Below, one piece after another: positions 62,545-64,000 of a stretch of 64,000 nt of DNA. Position numbers and translations under genes: made by a program. Position 1 is the stretch's first letter. The number at the start of each line of letters is the position of its first letter. Under the pieces are notes generated by a model, which saw nothing but the letters and a program-made list of their open reading frames with translations, had not been told where the DNA came from and did no database searches. This stretch comes from an uncultured Bacteroidota bacterium (GTDB taxonomy: Bacteria; Bacteroidota; Bacteroidia; Chitinophagales; Chitinophagaceae). Where the stretch lies: NCBI GenBank assembly GCA_903938445.1, contig CAJADG010000082.1, forward strand, positions 38,640 to 102,639, given 5' to 3'.

Positions 62545-64000
62545 TTATTTCTTTTCTCTTTTATAATGTGTTTTTCTAATTTCATCTTCGTCATCCATAT
62601 CTGGACCTTTTTCAATCTTTTTCCAATCTATATCACGATTATAGCGTTTCATCGCATTGGTAGTATTGAATATTTCTTTTGATGGATATACTAATTTATA
62701 AGGTGTAAAGTTTGGCTTTTCTGTGAAAAAATCATCTAATAAAGTGGCCGTAGCATCATATTGGTTTACATAGGGTACATCTAATATGTTGTAAATCACT
62801 TTTAAAATAGAACCAAAATTTGCGTGTGTATTGGAAACATAATTTCTCTTAACATAAGGACCTGCCATCATCAATAAACTTCTGTGTGCATCTATATGGT
62901 CAACACCCCCTTGTGGATCATCTTCTGTGATAATAACCAGCATATTTTTCCAATAAGGAGTTCTAGATAAAAAATGTAAAATTCTACCAACCGCTAAATC
63001 ATTATCGGCCACATAAGATTCATGATAAGGGTAACCCTCTTTTGGTCTTGGATCAGCAGTGTGATCATTTGGTACCTGCATGGTAATTAATCTAGGTAGT
63101 TCTTTATGTTTATTTAACCATAATTTTTTGAACTCATCTTCAAATTGGTTCATTCTAAATTGATCAGGAATATTACAATTAAAACCTGCGTAATTATGAC
63201 TTGTATTTTTCCATAATGCATTTTGCATAGGCACCATTACTGCATGAGCTCCACCTGTTGCGGTATCATTCCATTCCTCTCTATTATGAGCAGTTTCATT
63301 CGCTTCTCCAAAATTGTAAAATGGTACTTTCTTTCTTTCTAAAGCTTCCCAAATACCTCCTTTTTCGGCATAATCTTCAGGATCTATACTACCAGTTGTA
63401 CCAGGAAATCTTCGTCCAGATGCTTTTGAAAAGATATTTGCTGATTTATCCACACTAGAATTAGTTTCCACCCATTCATTTGGAATCACACCCATCATCC
63501 AGTGATGACCATGAATAGAAGCGTCTCCATCACAATAAAAATTATCTGAAAATGAAAATTCAGTTGCAATTTTTGCATGATTAGGTGTGATATCAAAACC
63601 TGGTGCTTTCTTATTTTGAAATGCCATATGCACATTGGTTCCATATCTAGCAATAGTTGAGTCACCTCTTCCTGTTTTTAATTGACCTAATACTTCATCA
63701 TAAGTTCTATTTTCTTTGGTGATGTACACCACATATTTAATTGGACTTTTACGTATACCTGCTTTAATAGGAAGTGGATTTTTTATATTATCTACTTTGT
63801 TGACTATTTTATAGGTATTGTTCAAAGTAATACTAGTATACTTATTTAATTCAGTTGATGATGGAACAGCTATTTTTTGAAAAGTACCTAATTGAATATC
63901 CCCAATATATGTACCTTGGTCTGGTTTTTTGAAACCTGCACCTCCATTAGGTCCAGCGCCATATCCTCTACAAGAAATAACATACATTTCCTTTTCATCC
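62545..64000 (-). CDS. Phosphoesterase family protein, YncE/alkaline-phosphatase-like (N-terminus beyond window)
   Basis: The C-terminal ~485 residues of a larger secreted enzyme are visible; the reading frame stays open to base 64000, so the Met at 63985-63987 is internal. The phosphoesterase domain (PF04185-like) shows YVVYITKENRTYDEVLGQL, HAKIATEFSFSDNFYCDGDASIHGHHWM (metal Asp and His), PNDHTADPRP and VIITEDDPQGGVDHIDAHRS (metal Asp-His). The C-terminal tail is acidic then basic (DMDDEDEIRKTHYKREKK). In Bacteroidota this domain commonly follows an N-terminal beta-propeller of YncE type, which probably lies outside the window. The phosphate-ester substrate is unknown. Confidence 0.85.
   Translation of the reverse strand, partial: DEKEMYVISCRGYGAGPNGGAGFKKPDQGTYIGDIQLGTFQKIAVPSSTELNKYTSITLNNTYKIVNKVDNIKNPLPIKAGIRKSPIKYVVYITKENRTYDEVLGQLKTGRGDSTIARYGTNVHMAFQNKKAPGFDITPNHAKIATEFSFSDNFYCDGDASIHGHHWMMGVIPNEWVETNSSVDKSANIFSKASGRRFPGTTGSIDPEDYAEKGGIWEALERKKVPFYNFGEANETAHNREEWNDTATGGAHAVMVPMQNALWKNTSHNYAGFNCNIPDQFRMNQFEDEFKKLWLNKHKELPRLITMQVPNDHTADPRPKEGYPYHESYVADNDLAVGRILHFLSRTPYWKNMLVIITEDDPQGGVDHIDAHRSLLMMAGPYVKRNYVSNTHANFGSILKVIYNILDVPYVNQYDATATLLDDFFTEKPNFTPYKLVYPSKEIFNTTNAMKRYNRDIDWKKIEKGPDMDDEDEIRKTHYKREKK

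Noticed and set aside
1..64000. CRISPR arrays, tRNA or rRNA genes, insertion sequences, integrases
   Set aside because: I saw no regularly spaced repeats, tRNA-like cloverleaf segments, rRNA core motifs, transposase domains or terminal repeats anywhere in the window.

Overview
The window looks like a piece of a low-GC Bacteroidota chromosome, most likely from the Chitinophagaceae or a near relative. The evidence is the recurrent Bacteroidetes-type promoter box TAnnTTTG, near absence of Shine-Dalgarno sequences, 'AQ'-ending signal peptides, GH3-family proteins, a YncE/phosphoesterase protein, S10 and M28 exopeptidases, and kdsB near a KdnB-type oxidase. Genus-level placement is inference. I see no rRNA, tRNA, CRISPR array, prophage or insertion sequence; this is housekeeping chromosome with some less-studied modules.

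Layout. 1-1205: truncated membrane-anchored PPIase (minus). 1206-1987: 782 bp AT-rich gap with a cluster of DnaA-box-like sequences, then two matching palindromes directly upstream of recA. 1988-9887: recA, an acyltransferase, mgsA, M28 peptidase, uvrB, pnuC and an NadR-type kinase (plus). 9892-13334: minus-strand run GH3 - LysE exporter - secreted unknown protein - mtgA. 13415-15229: IMPase-like and thiL. 15259-17669: recX, nitrilase, nagA (minus). 17778-23003: dnaN, fatty acid hydroxylase, kdsB, sugar MFS, kdnB. 23133-28795: complete RND efflux operon behind a 19-bp perfect palindrome. 28869-36314: minus-strand nfu, pcrA/uvrD, OmpA lipoprotein, acyltransferase, mnmH, glycosyltransferase, msrB. 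36442-44304: adk, fabG, a second GH3, lptB, metF, a TlpA-like protein, rlmD. 44317-48364: an apparently active rhomboid, a catalytically dead rhomboid, an EEP-family protein, cysS. 48399-54022: MerC/SCO1 divergent pair, epimerase, lpxD, a candidate small RNA, a pseudouridine synthase, lysS. 54110-64000: M20 hydrolase, SDR, gmk, S10 peptidase, HxlR regulator, O-acyltransferase, YkuK-like protein, a polytopic membrane protein and a truncated phosphoesterase.

How it fits together. Several genes serve the Gram-negative envelope (lpxD, kdsB, kdnB, lptB, two acyltransferases, mtgA, OmpA). DNA maintenance genes (recA, recX, uvrB, pcrA/uvrD, dnaN) are spread over the first 32 kb. The most unusual signals are regulatory: twin TACTA-N6-TTAG dyads at recA (candidate SOS operator of this lineage), a perfect palindrome at the RND promoter, a promoter-hairpin-terminator unit that looks like an unannotated ~70-nt RNA, and repeated TAnnTTTG boxes only 3-5 nt before start codons, which implies many leaderless mRNAs. 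The most interesting protein-level observations are the GH3-LysE gene pair, the second GH3 between lptB and fabG, the active/inactive rhomboid tandem, and kdsB/kdnB pointing to 8-amino-Kdo in the LPS core. All functional statements rest on reading motifs by eye; no search was run.
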